The notes below the pieces were generated by a model. The model was not told the origin of the DNA. It was given only the letters and a program-made list of their open reading frames with translations, and ran no database searches. The position numbers and the translations under genes are program-made. From Euryarchaeota archaeon UBA556 (GTDB lineage: Archaea > Thermoplasmatota > Poseidoniia > Poseidoniales > Thalassarchaeaceae): a DNA stretch of 26,341 nt. This document shows, in pieces, positions 16,578-25,160 of the stretch. The DNA lies in assembly GCA_002494975.1 (NCBI GenBank), contig DADI01000070.1, forward strand, positions 6,043-32,383, read 5' to 3'. Each line of letters starts with the position of its first letter. The first letter of the stretch is position 1.

Positions 16578-17987
16578 ATGCGAGACAGTAGCGAGTGGGA
16601 GCCTACATCCTATAGAACACATACAATAGGGCAAATTGTAAGCAATGGCTTGACATTGGTCGACAGCGAAGTAAGTATTGCTGGGTACGCTGAAACTATA
16701 CGTGGTAGAGGGGCTATTTGCTTCTTAATGTTGAGAGATGGGACTGGACACATTCAAGCATTCCTAAAGAAAGACAATATGGACCCTGATACTTTTGATT
16801 TAATCCAGTCTGCAACACGAGAATCGACCATTCATGTAACTGGTAAAGTAGCACAAAAAAGACCTCCCAAAGTAGCAGAAGGAGAACCATTACCTCCACC
16901 TGAGTATGAAGTTAATGTGACTTCAGGTGAAATTCTTGCTACTGCAGCCACACCTCTACCCGTGGGAGTTATTGATGATGTTAAAATCGGTCTCGACATC
17001 AGATTGGATAATAGACACCTAGATCTACGAAGATCACACGTAAATGCGATGTTTCAACTAAGAAGTAAAGTATTACAGTACGGTAGAGAACATCTCATAA
17101 AGGAAGGATTTATGGAAATGAATAGTCCAAAAATTATCGCTAGTGCTTCAGAAGGAGGGACCAATCTATTCCCAATGATGTATTTTGACACACCCGCTTT
17201 CCTCAGCCAGTCCCCTCAACTTTACAAACAATTAGCGGTCCTTGGAGGTCTCGAAAGAGTTTTTGAGATAGGGCCTGCATTTAGGGCTGAAAAACACGAC
17301 ACATATCGGCATCTTAATGAATTTATATCATTCGATATTGAAGGTGCATGGATGAATGATGAAGACGTCATGGGAGTTCAAGAACGTATGATTCACCATA
17401 TTTGGTCTTCAGTTTCAGAAAATGATATGAATTTGATAGATGTGATCAACCAATATAAATCTAGTCAAGGAGAAGATACTATTTCTGTAGAAATACCTCA
17501 ATTACCATTCCCAAGAATTTCATATTGTGAAGCTATAGAAATTGTAAAAACAGGAGGTGGCGAAATAGAATGGGGAGACGATATAGAAAGCCATCATTGT
17601 GATTTGATAGCAGCGAAATATCCAGGTTTCCATTTCTTACCTCGATGGCCAATGGCTATGAAACCATTTTACATCTACCATAATAAAGATGAGAAAAGTA
17701 GTACAGGAGGACAATTAAGTAGAGGTTTCGATCTAAATTATGGCCGTGATGAAATGACAAGTGGCGGTCAAAGAGAACATAGAGTAGATATGCTCGAACA
17801 AAACCTTAGAGATATGGATCTTAATCCAGATGACTTCAAATTCTATACAGATGGATTCCGTTACGGTGCTCCTCCTCATGCAGGTTGGGGATTAGGTGTT
17901 GCTCGTTTACTAATGGTACTCACTGGTGCGGGGAATGTGAGAGAAGTTGTATTATTCCCCAGAGATAGAACTAGAGTTACACCCTAA
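16578..17987 (+). CDS. aspS: Aspartyl-tRNA synthetase, archaeal type
   Basis: Class IIb aminoacyl-tRNA synthetase that charges tRNA with aspartate. An N-terminal OB fold (YRTHTIG... [24 protein letters not shown]) binds the anticodon. The catalytic core shows [38 protein letters not shown], motif 2 [29 protein letters not shown], and motif 3 [17 protein letters not shown]. It lacks the bacterial GAD insertion, so it is the archaeal/eukaryotic type. I chose ATG at 16578 because the protein then begins shortly before the family's usual YRTH start; an in-frame TTG at 16545 preceded by GAGGAAG would add 11 residues and is possible. Whether it is Asp-specific or also charges tRNA-Asn cannot be told here. 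The terminal [13 protein letters not shown] is typical, so the C-terminus is complete. Confidence 0.96.
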   Translation: MRDSSEWEPTSYRTHTIGQIVSNGLTLVDSEVSIAGYAETIRGRGAICFLMLRDGTGHIQAFLKKDNMDPDTFDLIQSATRESTIHVTGKVAQKRPPKVAEGEPLPPPEYEVNVTSGEILATAATPLPVGVIDDVKIGLDIRLDNRHLDLRRSHVNAMFQLRSKVLQYGREHLIKEGFMEMNSPKIIASASEGGTNLFPMMYFDTPAFLSQSPQLYKQLAVLGGLERVFEIGPAFRAEKHDTYRHLNEFISFDIEGAWMNDEDVMGVQERMIHHIWSSVSENDMNLIDVINQYKSSQGEDTISVEIPQLPFPRISYCEAIEIVKTGGGEIEWGDDIESHHCDLIAAKYPGFHFLPRWPMAMKPFYIYHNKDEKSSTGGQLSRGFDLNYGRDEMTSGGQREHRVDMLEQNLRDMDLNPDDFKFYTDGFRYGAPPHAGWGLGVARLLMVLTGAGNVREVVLFPRDRTRVTP

Positions 17988-18003
17988 AGGAAAAGTAAGA
18001 AAT

Positions 18004-18177
18004 ATGCTTCCACAGTTGAAAATGTTTCTTGATATTGTTAGTACCTCTGATGATGTATTCGGCATTCCAATAAAAGGTATGATTTCTAAATTATACAAAA
18101 TGTTCTTTGCTGCAATGATTGTATCATTAGTTGCTGGAATAGGTTTGGGATACTTGATTTTTGTAGTTATTCTTTGA
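18004..18177 (+). CDS. Small single-span membrane protein (unrecognised)
   Basis: A 57-residue ORF starting at the ATG 16 bases after the aspS stop, with AAAGG upstream as a possible Shine-Dalgarno. An earlier in-frame ATG at 17947 would overlap the aspS end and is less likely. The first half (MLPQLKMFLDIVSTSDDVFG) is soluble and amphipathic; a basic stretch (KLYKM) precedes one hydrophobic helix, FFAAMIVSLVAGIGLGYLIF, reaching the C-terminus. No family recognised. The topology suggests a tail-anchored protein with the N-terminus in the cytoplasm. Presence after aspS on the same strand favours cotranscription. It could be a chance ORF; conservation would settle it. Confidence 0.5.
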   Translation: MLPQLKMFLDIVSTSDDVFGIPIKGMISKLYKMFFAAMIVSLVAGIGLGYLIFVVIL

Positions 18178-18233
18178 TCATAATTACAAAACACATCACC
18201 GAAAAGAATGGGTATCAGTAACCCCTGCGCTAA

Positions 18234-18980
18234 ATGAGAATTATGAGCAAGCCGACCTTTGCATATTTACTTCTGAAAGAACACCCATATGGCAGAGAGA
18301 TGCTGAAACAATTAATCTCAGAAGGATTTATACCTAGTATTATTATTTCAGAAAATTCTAAAATCGCTGACGAAGAAAGAGAAAAATTTCTTACAAGAAT
18401 AGAGGGAAATCCGATAGCTCCAGAGATAGAAGTACAATTGAGAGAATTGTTGACAAAAAATATACAAGTTGAAAATATAGAGGTCAAGATACATAATTCT
18501 GCTGAAGTCATGCCTCACCTTATTGGCTTAGATTTAGATCTCATCGTATTCGGTGGGACGAGAATAATTAGAGGAGAAATATTAGATTATCCAAAACACG
18601 GAGTAATCAATAGTCATCCAGGGCTATTGCCGGAATGTAGAGGTTCAGCATCCCCTGCTTGGAGTGTATACCATGATATCCCAATAGGGGCATCCACGCA
18701 TTTCTGTGACAATGGAGTGGACACTGGTCATCTTTTGCTAAGGAGAGAAGTCGCTGTTAAAAGAGGTATGAAATATGAAGACTTATGCTATGAAACACTA
18801 GTTTTAGCAGGAATTTTGATGAAGGAAGCATTGATGGCTTATGAGGAGGGGAAGTGGGATCAAATGCGTCGGCCTCAAGGTGAAAGTCCCAACCCAACTT
18901 TCCGTAACGCTCCTGATGAAATCTTAGAAGTGGTAAATCAGAAATTAGAAGATGAAACTTACGCTCATTATGTAAACTAG
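18234..18980 (+). CDS. Formyltransferase-fold protein (PF00551-like)
   Basis: A 248-residue protein with the folate-dependent formyltransferase fold seen in GAR and methionyl-tRNA formyltransferases. The catalytic triad is visible: Asn126 and His128 in VINSHPGLLPECRG (124-137) and Asp163 in GVDTGHLL (161-168). LDLIVFGGTRII at 101-112 and PIGASTHF at 150-157 are typical. It lacks the C-terminal domain of Fmt and the purN N-terminal signature, and the first 90 residues are divergent, so it probably formylates or hydrolyses a small amine or sugar-amine substrate not identifiable here. ATG at 18234 has an in-frame ATG three codons later; no Shine-Dalgarno is seen, which fits a leaderless or weak-leader first gene. 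It opens the five-gene operon; the SDR follows after nine bases. Confidence 0.82.
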   Translation: MRIMSKPTFAYLLLKEHPYGREMLKQLISEGFIPSIIISENSKIADEEREKFLTRIEGNPIAPEIEVQLRELLTKNIQVENIEVKIHNSAEVMPHLIGLDLDLIVFGGTRIIRGEILDYPKHGVINSHPGLLPECRGSASPAWSVYHDIPIGASTHFCDNGVDTGHLLLRREVAVKRGMKYEDLCYETLVLAGILMKEALMAYEEGKWDQMRRPQGESPNPTFRNAPDEILEVVNQKLEDETYAHYVN

Positions 18981-18989
18981 GTGTGAAAA

Positions 18990-19796
18990 ATGGAAAACTT
19001 ACTCGATACTAAATTCCCATATGCAGACAATATTCTAAAGGGGAAAACCGCGCTTGTTTGCGGTGCATCAAAAGGAATAGGAAGAGCCACTGCTCTCATG
19101 TTAGCGAGAGCTGGGGCTCAGGTCATAGCCTGTGCAAGGTCACCTAATGAATTAGAACTATTATCTGAAGAAATGCATGGTGATAATCACATCATATTAA
19201 CTTTAGATTTAGAAAATATACCTCTACTAGAATCTAAAATTAAGGAACTGATTAAACAACAACCAATACATATACTGATTAATAATTCAGGTGGACCCCC
19301 AGGAGGACCTCTTCTATCTAACACAATAGATGATTTTGAGGCCCCTTTCAAAAGACATCTATATGCGGCCCATACTATCACTCGTATCCTAATGCCAGCA
19401 ATGAAAAGTGAAGGTTATGGAAGAATTGTAAATGTAATTTCTACATCAGTTAGAGAACCTATAGACAATATCGGATTATCAAATACACTTAGAGGCGCAA
19501 TGGGATCTTGGGCGAAGTCACTATCTCGCGAATTAGATCCTTGTATAACAATAAATAATATACTCCCAGGTTTCACAGATACAGATAGACTCGAATCTCT
19601 TGCTGGATCTATTTCTAGTAGAACTGGAGAATCAATCGAACAAGTACAAGAAAAATGGATGAGTTCTGTACCTATTCAAAGATTAATTGACCCTTTAGAA
19701 ACTGGTGCAGCAGTGACTTGGCTCTGTCTTCCGAGTAGTGGAGCAGTGAGAGGAATTAGCCTAGCAGTAGATGGCGGAAGAATGCGTTCAATATGA
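18990..19796 (+). CDS. SDR-family protein with non-canonical active site
   Basis: A 268-residue short-chain dehydrogenase/reductase fold. The cofactor site CGASKGIGRA (24-33) and NNSGG (98-102) are intact, and the C-terminal SLAVDGG is typical. At the catalytic tetrad the usual Tyr-x3-Lys is absent: alignment on NVISTSV (148-154) and KSLSREL puts Ser164 at the Tyr position and Arg168 at the Lys position (LSNTLRGAMG). This LSNxxR form occurs in a known side branch of SDRs, so it is a natural variant and not a mutation artefact. The protein may still bind NAD(P) but act by a different mechanism or serve a binding role. AGGTG lies seven bases before the ATG. Second gene of the operon. Confidence 0.88.
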   Translation: MENLLDTKFPYADNILKGKTALVCGASKGIGRATALMLARAGAQVIACARSPNELELLSEEMHGDNHIILTLDLENIPLLESKIKELIKQQPIHILINNSGGPPGGPLLSNTIDDFEAPFKRHLYAAHTITRILMPAMKSEGYGRIVNVISTSVREPIDNIGLSNTLRGAMGSWAKSLSRELDPCITINNILPGFTDTDRLESLAGSISSRTGESIEQVQEKWMSSVPIQRLIDPLETGAAVTWLCLPSSGAVRGISLAVDGGRMRSI

Positions 19797-19806
19797 GTGT
19801 GGTATA

Positions 19807-21048
19807 GTGCAATTTGATATTTTTTTCTCAATCTCACAAACACCTGATACAACAGGTTACATCCCTTCTGAAAATGAAATGTTCTCTAATTTCTTAGATC
19901 AAGTAGAGTTAGCAGACGAATTAGGATTTGGAGTAGGTTGGGTTGCACAAGCCCATTTATCTACTGAAATACAAAAAAGAAATACTAAGCCAGTAGTTCC
20001 GCATTATCCAGGAGAAGTAGGATTATGCACAGACTTCTTCCAAATCGCACAAAAAATGTTCTCAAGAACTAAAAGAATGGATGTAGGCAGTGCAGTGTTA
20101 TCAATCCTAGCTTCGGGGGGACCTATAGCAATAGCAGAACGTGTAGGCTCATTTATTGCACTACATGGGATGATGGAAGAAGAAAATAGACGCTTACACA
20201 TAGGATTCTCTGCAGGAAGATTTGAGTTCATGGCTAGGCCATATGGAATAGTGCCTAGGAATGAAATCGAAGAAGCGGCATGGCCTGCTCTCAGAGGACA
20301 AATATTTGCAGAAGCATCAGAAATATTTCTAAGATTATTAAGTGGAGAAGTAATTTCATCAGAAATGATTAGAGATACAATTCTAACTAGAGATAATTTT
20401 AGATCTGATGAAGACTGGGGGAAGGTACAATTGGCTTCAATGAAACATAATGATAGTAATGATTTACCTGAATTGATCGAAATACCTCACAGATATGATT
20501 TCGAGGAAATCAAGACCATACCTCAAGAATGGAGGCGTGAATTACTTAATTTAGTAGTAGGCAGCCATGATCCAAAATTACAAATTGAAGTTAATAAATG
20601 GAGGCCAGTACAAGTTTTCAACCTCAGCATAACTCCGGCTCATGTCATTGATGCTACACATGAAAGGATGAGGCAATACTATCACCAAGATGGAGGTGAA
20701 TGGAATAGGAGTATGATGCCACGTACAATTATGGTATTCATAAATAATGAAGAAGGTTTGACATCAGAAGAACAAAGCCTTGCTGCTAAAAAAGAGGCGA
20801 AAGCAGCTCTTACAACATACTGGAGTGCATTGGAAGGTACAATAGACCCTGCAAAAGTAGAGCGTGCTAGCGATAATGCAGTTATTGGAAATGTGGAAGA
20901 AGTGGTAGAACAGATTTCACAACGATTTGACAGTAATGATAGGCTGATGTGTTGGTTTGATTTTTTCAATCATGACAGTGAGAGAGTAAAACGGGACATG
21001 ACAGCTTTTATGGAAAAAGTAGCACCAAATATTGAGGAGAGAAAATAA
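19807..21048 (+). CDS. Luciferase-like flavin-dependent monooxygenase (LLM class)
   Basis: A TIM-barrel enzyme of the bacterial luciferase superfamily using FMNH2 or F420H2 with oxygen or an oxidisable substrate. The GTG at 19807 is preferred because it begins MQFDIFFSIS, the usual first strand, 10 bases after the SDR stop. The ATG at 19771 would overlap the SDR by 26 bases and add 12 residues. LDQVELADELGFGVGWVAQAH, VGSAVLSILASGGPIAIAERV and RRLHIGFSAGRFEF match the family core, and WPALRGQIFAEASEIFLRLLSGE the later helix. From about residue 180 to 280 the protein carries a long polar insertion before strands resume at VQVFNLSITPAHVIDATHERM; the length (413) is on the long side. Substrate unknown. 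It sits between the SDR and the asparaginase II-like gene. Confidence 0.88.
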   Translation: MQFDIFFSISQTPDTTGYIPSENEMFSNFLDQVELADELGFGVGWVAQAHLSTEIQKRNTKPVVPHYPGEVGLCTDFFQIAQKMFSRTKRMDVGSAVLSILASGGPIAIAERVGSFIALHGMMEEENRRLHIGFSAGRFEFMARPYGIVPRNEIEEAAWPALRGQIFAEASEIFLRLLSGEVISSEMIRDTILTRDNFRSDEDWGKVQLASMKHNDSNDLPELIEIPHRYDFEEIKTIPQEWRRELLNLVVGSHDPKLQIEVNKWRPVQVFNLSITPAHVIDATHERMRQYYHQDGGEWNRSMMPRTIMVFINNEEGLTSEEQSLAAKKEAKAALTTYWSALEGTIDPAKVERASDNAVIGNVEEVVEQISQRFDSNDRLMCWFDFFNHDSERVKRDMTAFMEKVAPNIEERK

Positions 21049-22230
21049 ATGAGTGAGAAAAAAATCATTAGACCATCATCTGTTTCCCCCGGAAGACCAG
21101 GGTCAGCAGTATTTCCGACTAATCCGTTGGGAGAAAAACATGAGGGGATAGCTACAGGAAGAGACGTAGAATGGGAACCTTTAGTTGATTTTAGAAGGAT
21201 GGACATTTCAGAAAATACAATCCATGGAGCCGTTGCTTGGGCGCATGGAGATGAAATTGTACATTCATTCGGAGGCAATGTACTTGTTTATGGAAGATCA
21301 ATGATGAAGCCATTAATGATGAAAACTTTTGCTAAGGTATTAGATGATGAGTTGAACTGGGAACAGAAGGCAATTTCATGTTCTTCACATAATGGCGACA
21401 CTGAGCACGTAGCCGCAGCCCAGTCAATTCTAACTGAATCTGAATGGGGACTTATGCAATGTCCATTAGATGTACCATTAATTCAATTTGGAAGACAGGT
21501 TAGAAGACCAAGAAGATGGTTTCATACATGTTCAGGAGAACATGCTGCAATGTTGAAGGGACTTCGAAAAATGGGAATGAATAGAGCCGGATATACTTTG
21601 CCAAGTTCACCATGGTTTCCTATGTTCCTAGATGTTCTTAGAAGTTATATGAATAAGCCAGATTGGGAACCATTGAGAGTTGCTAAAGATGGCTGTGGTC
21701 TTCCAACTGTATCCAATACCGTCGATGAACTGGCGGTAATGTTTGCGGGCCTTGCAACTAATAAAAATGAAGACTGGATATGGGAGGCAATGAATAGAAG
21801 TCCTGATTTAATAGGCGGATTCAATCGTTTAGACTCAACATGTCTTAAAGCAGGAAATGGGAAATTAATAGCGAAAGAGGGCGCAGATGGATTACTCGGC
21901 CTATCAATAGAACATCCAGACTGGCCAAAAGGCCTAGGTGTGGTAATTAAAATTGCACATGGATGGAATTCTCAAGCAACTTGGTATGTCGCAAGAGCAG
22001 TTTTAGGAGTTTTAGGGATTGAATTGAGAAACCCATACCCATTGCATCGCCAAAAGGCATTTATTGTCTCTGGGATTGTTCCTGAAAAATACCAAGAAGC
22101 TCTAGAAAAAGTCGTGACATGGGACGAATGGGATCCCGATCAAGACAGATTCAATCTTGATTGGAATGAGTATTCAGCAGGTATGACACGTAAAGACCCA
22201 TTTTCTAATGAAGGCGGGTTGGAGGGATAA
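21049..22230 (+). CDS. L-asparaginase II-like hydrolase (PF06089 family)
   Basis: A 393-residue member of the asparaginase II (Rhizobium-type) family, unrelated to the Ntn enzyme elsewhere in this window. Family landmarks align well: RSMMKP with Ser84 and Lys87, CSSHNGDTEH with Ser113, HTCSGEHAAMLKG with Cys161, DGCGLPT with Cys216, and IAKEGADG with Lys276. These correspond to the Ser-Lys pairs and two Cys metal ligands described for the Rhizobium etli enzyme. One difference: the family CSGKH is CSGEH here, so the third probable metal ligand Lys is Glu164. The N-terminus (1-45) is longer than usual. The start ATG abuts the monooxygenase stop, with GAGGAG nine bases upstream. It may hydrolyse an amide other than asparagine in the operon's pathway (inference). 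Confidence 0.84.
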   Translation: MSEKKIIRPSSVSPGRPGSAVFPTNPLGEKHEGIATGRDVEWEPLVDFRRMDISENTIHGAVAWAHGDEIVHSFGGNVLVYGRSMMKPLMMKTFAKVLDDELNWEQKAISCSSHNGDTEHVAAAQSILTESEWGLMQCPLDVPLIQFGRQVRRPRRWFHTCSGEHAAMLKGLRKMGMNRAGYTLPSSPWFPMFLDVLRSYMNKPDWEPLRVAKDGCGLPTVSNTVDELAVMFAGLATNKNEDWIWEAMNRSPDLIGGFNRLDSTCLKAGNGKLIAKEGADGLLGLSIEHPDWPKGLGVVIKIAHGWNSQATWYVARAVLGVLGIELRNPYPLHRQKAFIVSGIVPEKYQEALEKVVTWDEWDPDQDRFNLDWNEYSAGMTRKDPFSNEGGLEG

Positions 22231-22231
22231 A

Positions 22232-23668
22232 GTGAAACTCCAAAATTATATCTCAGGAACATTTGTGGAACCTGACTCAGGAGAATGGATGAATGACTAT
22301 TCACCCGCTACTGGAGAAATTATTGGCAAAGTGCCAAAATCAAATGGAATAGATGTGGATAGAGCAGTTAAATCTGCCAAAGAAGCATTGCCATATTGGT
22401 CTTCTTTGACACATAATCAAAGGGCAGACTGGTTAGATAAGATTGCAGATTGTTTAGAATTAAAGTATGAAAATATTGCATACTTAGAAAGTAAAGATAC
22501 GGGGAAACCAATTTCTTTAGCGAGAGAGGTTGATGCCTATCGTTCAGTGAAAAATTTCCGATTTTTTGCAAACATGATAAGAGATTTAGAAGTAGAATAT
22601 TTTGAAATGGAAGATGCCACGAATAGAGTAATCTACAAACCAGTAGGAGTAGGAGCACTCATAACACCTTGGAATTTACCTCTATATTTGCTTTCATGGA
22701 AAGTTGCACCTGCAATAGGAATGGGTAATACGGTGATCTGTAAACCAAGTGAATTGACACCAATGACTGCAGATTTATTGATGAAAACAATTGATGAAAT
22801 TAATTTACCAAAGGGGGTGGTTAATCTTATTCATGGAGATGGAAAAGGTGCAGGATCACCGTTAGTATCTCATGATGATATCGATCTAGTATCATTCACA
22901 GGAGGAACATCTACGGGATCAATAGTTGCACAATCAGCAGCCGCATCATTTAAGAAATTAAGTCTTGAATTAGGTGGTAAAAATTCAAGTATAATTTTTA
23001 ACGATTGTAATTTAGAAAAAACTGTCACAGGTGTAGTTAGATCTGGTTTCTTGAATCAAGGACAAGTCTGCCTATGCGGAAGTAGAATACTCGTTCAAGA
23101 AGGAATTTATGATCAATTTATACAGAAATTTGTTGAAGAAGTTGAGAATATGAAAATAGGTGACCCTTCGGATGAAAATACAGCATTAGGGGCATTAATA
23201 TCTCCTGAACACTTATCAAAAATTGAAGAATATATACGAATTGCTGAACAAGAGGGTGGGAGAATTCTTACAGGAGGGTATCCATGCCTACCAAAAGAGT
23301 TTGAAAATGGAAATTGGATAGCTCCTACAGTAATTGCTGACTTAAGTGTAGAATCACGTTGTTCAACTGAAGAAATATTCGGACCTGTCGTAACTATTCA
23401 TAAATTTACTAATGATGAACATGCAATTCAAATTGCGAACAATACAAGATATGGCTTAGCAGGTAGTATTTGGACTGAGGATTTGGAGAAAGCGAACAAG
23501 GTCGCCGAATCAATTCATACTGGAATGATATGGATAAATACATGGCTTCATAGAGATTTAAGAACTCCGTTTGGTGGAGTAAAAGATTCAGGTATAGGAA
23601 GAGAAGGAGGAAGATGGAGCATAGGATTTTTCTCAGAAACAATGAATATTTGTACCAAGCATGATTAA
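22232..23668 (+). CDS. Aldehyde dehydrogenase, 2-aminomuconate/2-hydroxymuconate semialdehyde type
   Basis: NAD-dependent aldehyde dehydrogenase. I chose GTG at 22232, preceded by GGAGGG with a five-base spacer, one base after the asparaginase stop; the upstream ATG at 22208 would add eight residues inside that gene. From this start, the Asn of ITPWNLPLY is residue 148, catalytic Glu246 lies in LSLELGGKN and catalytic Cys280 in NQGQVCLCGSR. The C-terminal INTWLHRDLRTPFGGVKDSG and IGREGG are characteristic of the ALDH8A1 / AmnC / DmpC branch that oxidises muconic semialdehydes from meta ring cleavage; betaine-aldehyde-type enzymes are a looser alternative. The last gene of the operon; its stop interlocks with that of the convergent PINA-like gene. 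Confidence 0.92.
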   Translation: MKLQNYISGTFVEPDSGEWMNDYSPATGEIIGKVPKSNGIDVDRAVKSAKEALPYWSSLTHNQRADWLDKIADCLELKYENIAYLESKDTGKPISLAREVDAYRSVKNFRFFANMIRDLEVEYFEMEDATNRVIYKPVGVGALITPWNLPLYLLSWKVAPAIGMGNTVICKPSELTPMTADLLMKTIDEINLPKGVVNLIHGDGKGAGSPLVSHDDIDLVSFTGGTSTGSIVAQSAAASFKKLSLELGGKNSSIIFNDCNLEKTVTGVVRSGFLNQGQVCLCGSRILVQEGIYDQFIQKFVEEVENMKIGDPSDENTALGALISPEHLSKIEEYIRIAEQEGGRILTGGYPCLPKEFENGNWIAPTVIADLSVESRCSTEEIFGPVVTIHKFTNDEHAIQIANNTRYGLAGSIWTEDLEKANKVAESIHTGMIWINTWLHRDLRTPFGGVKDSGIGREGGRWSIGFFSETMNICTKHD

Positions 23669-25026
23669 CGGCGGTTCTTTCTACCTTTTCCTCTCTTTGC
23701 TTTACCAGATTTAGAATCCCAATTCCGTCCCGGTTTATTCGACCAAGAACTAGTATCAACGTCTGAATAATTGCTTTTTTCTAGCTTCTTTCTTAATCCT
23801 CTAGGCAATTCTTGGACTGATTGAACGTCGAGTTTGATGCCAATATCCTGTTCAAGTCTACGTATACCTTCCCCCCCTGAACCAATCATTGAACCTATTG
23901 CAGAATCATCAACATAAACAGCAGCAGATGAATCTGTGAGGAATTTTGCATGTTTCACAGTGATACCAGTTAGCCTAGTTGCCTCCCTCTTCAGTTCTTC
24001 TGCAGCCAAATTCCAAGCGGGACTACCTCCATCATCGCCTGAACCGGTTACGGGAACAACAGCAATTTCTGAGCCAAAGGCAAACATTTCATGAGTTAAA
24101 CGATTGGAAGGGAACTCTCTAATTTCAATAACTGGACGGCTTAAATCTGATTCCATACCAGTAGGTGCTCTAACTACCATTTTCAGTTCTAGAACTTGGT
24201 TTATTTTTCCTTTTTCAATATGAATAACTGTATCTAGTACTTGAGAAATTAAACCAAGTTCTACTTTACCAACTAGCCTCTGTATAGCCTGAAGACCACT
24301 ATTAGCATGAGTAACTCCTAAAAGACCGACTCCTGCTAATCTCACATCACCGAATATTTCGAAATCACGCGCTCGGCGAACTTCATCAAATATTACAAAA
24401 TCAGGCCTTAATAAGAAGATAATTTCAGCTGTTTTCTCTAAATCCCCTTCTAAAGGTGCATATTGTGTCACTCTCTGGGGAACTTGTAAATCCCTAGGAG
24501 ATTCCATAGTTTTTACCATAGCACCCATTTCTGAGTCAAGATAAGAGGCTATTGCTTGAGCAAAAGTGGTTTTCCCAGAACCAGGTTTACCTACAACAAA
24601 TATTCCTCTATGGTGGTTTGAAATTCTATTAATTAATTCTTGATCTAACTTATAATCAGATAATTGTAAATTAGCAACTGGGCGGACAACAGTAATTTCC
24701 CATGCATCAGAGAATGGAGGCCAGGCACAACTAACTCTCAAATCTCCAATCTGCATAACTTTGCAACCCTCACGTTCAATTTCTATAAAACAATCAGAAC
24801 GTGCTGAGTTTTGCTCAATAATTAATGACAAATCATCTGAAAGATTTTCTAAAGATGGTTTGTCCCACAATTCTCTTTCGAGTTCATTAAGACTCAAAGA
24901 AGAAATATGCCCACTTTTGACTCTAGGCTTACATTCAGCCTTCAAGAATACAGTAGAGACGGAGTCATCCAATAGCAATTCTTCGAGAATTTCAGGTAGA
25001 GGTGGATGATCTCCAAACGATGCCAT
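23665..25026 (-). CDS. PINA-like ATPase with KH domain, lacking the PIN nuclease domain
   Basis: A 453-residue RecA/PilT-type ATPase of the archaeal PINA (PIN domain-containing ATPase) family. Residues 1-130 correspond to the linker domain that normally follows PIN (FIEIEREGCKVMQIGDLRV at 80-98, WPPFSDAWEITVVRP at 102-116). Walker A GKPGSGKT is at 146-153, Walker B with DFVIFDE at 209-215, GVTHANSGLQAIQRL at 237-251, and a KH domain with IGSGGEGIRRLE near 381-392. A very basic tail (KPGRNW... KRGKGRKNRR) closes the protein. Full PINA proteins begin with a PIN domain of about 150 residues carrying catalytic aspartates; here none precedes, and only 134 intergenic bases separate this gene from the divergent fabH. 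PINA enzymes are linked to Holliday-junction and DNA processing; this form could unwind or translocate but probably not cut. Confidence 0.85.
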   Translation of the reverse strand: MASFGDHPPLPEILEELLLDDSVSTVFLKAECKPRVKSGHISSLSLNELERELWDKPSLENLSDDLSLIIEQNSARSDCFIEIEREGCKVMQIGDLRVSCAWPPFSDAWEITVVRPVANLQLSDYKLDQELINRISNHHRGIFVVGKPGSGKTTFAQAIASYLDSEMGAMVKTMESPRDLQVPQRVTQYAPLEGDLEKTAEIIFLLRPDFVIFDEVRRARDFEIFGDVRLAGVGLLGVTHANSGLQAIQRLVGKVELGLISQVLDTVIHIEKGKINQVLELKMVVRAPTGMESDLSRPVIEIREFPSNRLTHEMFAFGSEIAVVPVTGSGDDGGSPAWNLAAEELKREATRLTGITVKHAKFLTDSSAAVYVDDSAIGSMIGSGGEGIRRLEQDIGIKLDVQSVQELPRGLRKKLEKSNYSDVDTSSWSNKPGRNWDSKSGKAKRGKGRKNRR

Positions 25027-25160
25027 ATACCTAAGATGCGCTCTTTAGATTTCATGTTTGGCCTATTATTGGAAATAATGCTTCAATTAACTAAACATCA
25101 TCTGAATCCTAAAAAAGGCGGTAAGACTGAAAGTATAGTTGTTTAGCCACGCATGATAAC
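25027..25160. promoter_or_regulatory. Divergent promoter region between the PINA-like gene and fabH
   Basis: This 134-base gap has no ORF and no recognisable PIN coding sequence on either strand. On the plus strand aagtatagttg (about 25130-25140) is a TATA candidate only about 25 bases before the fabH ATG, which would give a leaderless or near-leaderless transcript. No clear minus-strand element stands out. Confidence 0.3.

Noticed and set aside
17952..18194. Minus-strand 80-aa ORF opposite the aspS end and the small membrane ORF
   Set aside because: No domain or hydrophobic pattern; the plus-strand ORF has a clearer start site and topology.
8105..22230. Two asparaginase-type genes plus purA, aspS and P5CDH as one aspartate/asparagine system
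   Set aside because: They lie in separate transcription units and belong to unrelated families; proximity alone does not show a joint function.
23409..23759. Minus-strand 116-aa ORF spanning the ALDH 3' end
   Set aside because: It overlaps both the ALDH and the PINA-like genes in another frame and has shadow-like Leu/Ser-rich composition.
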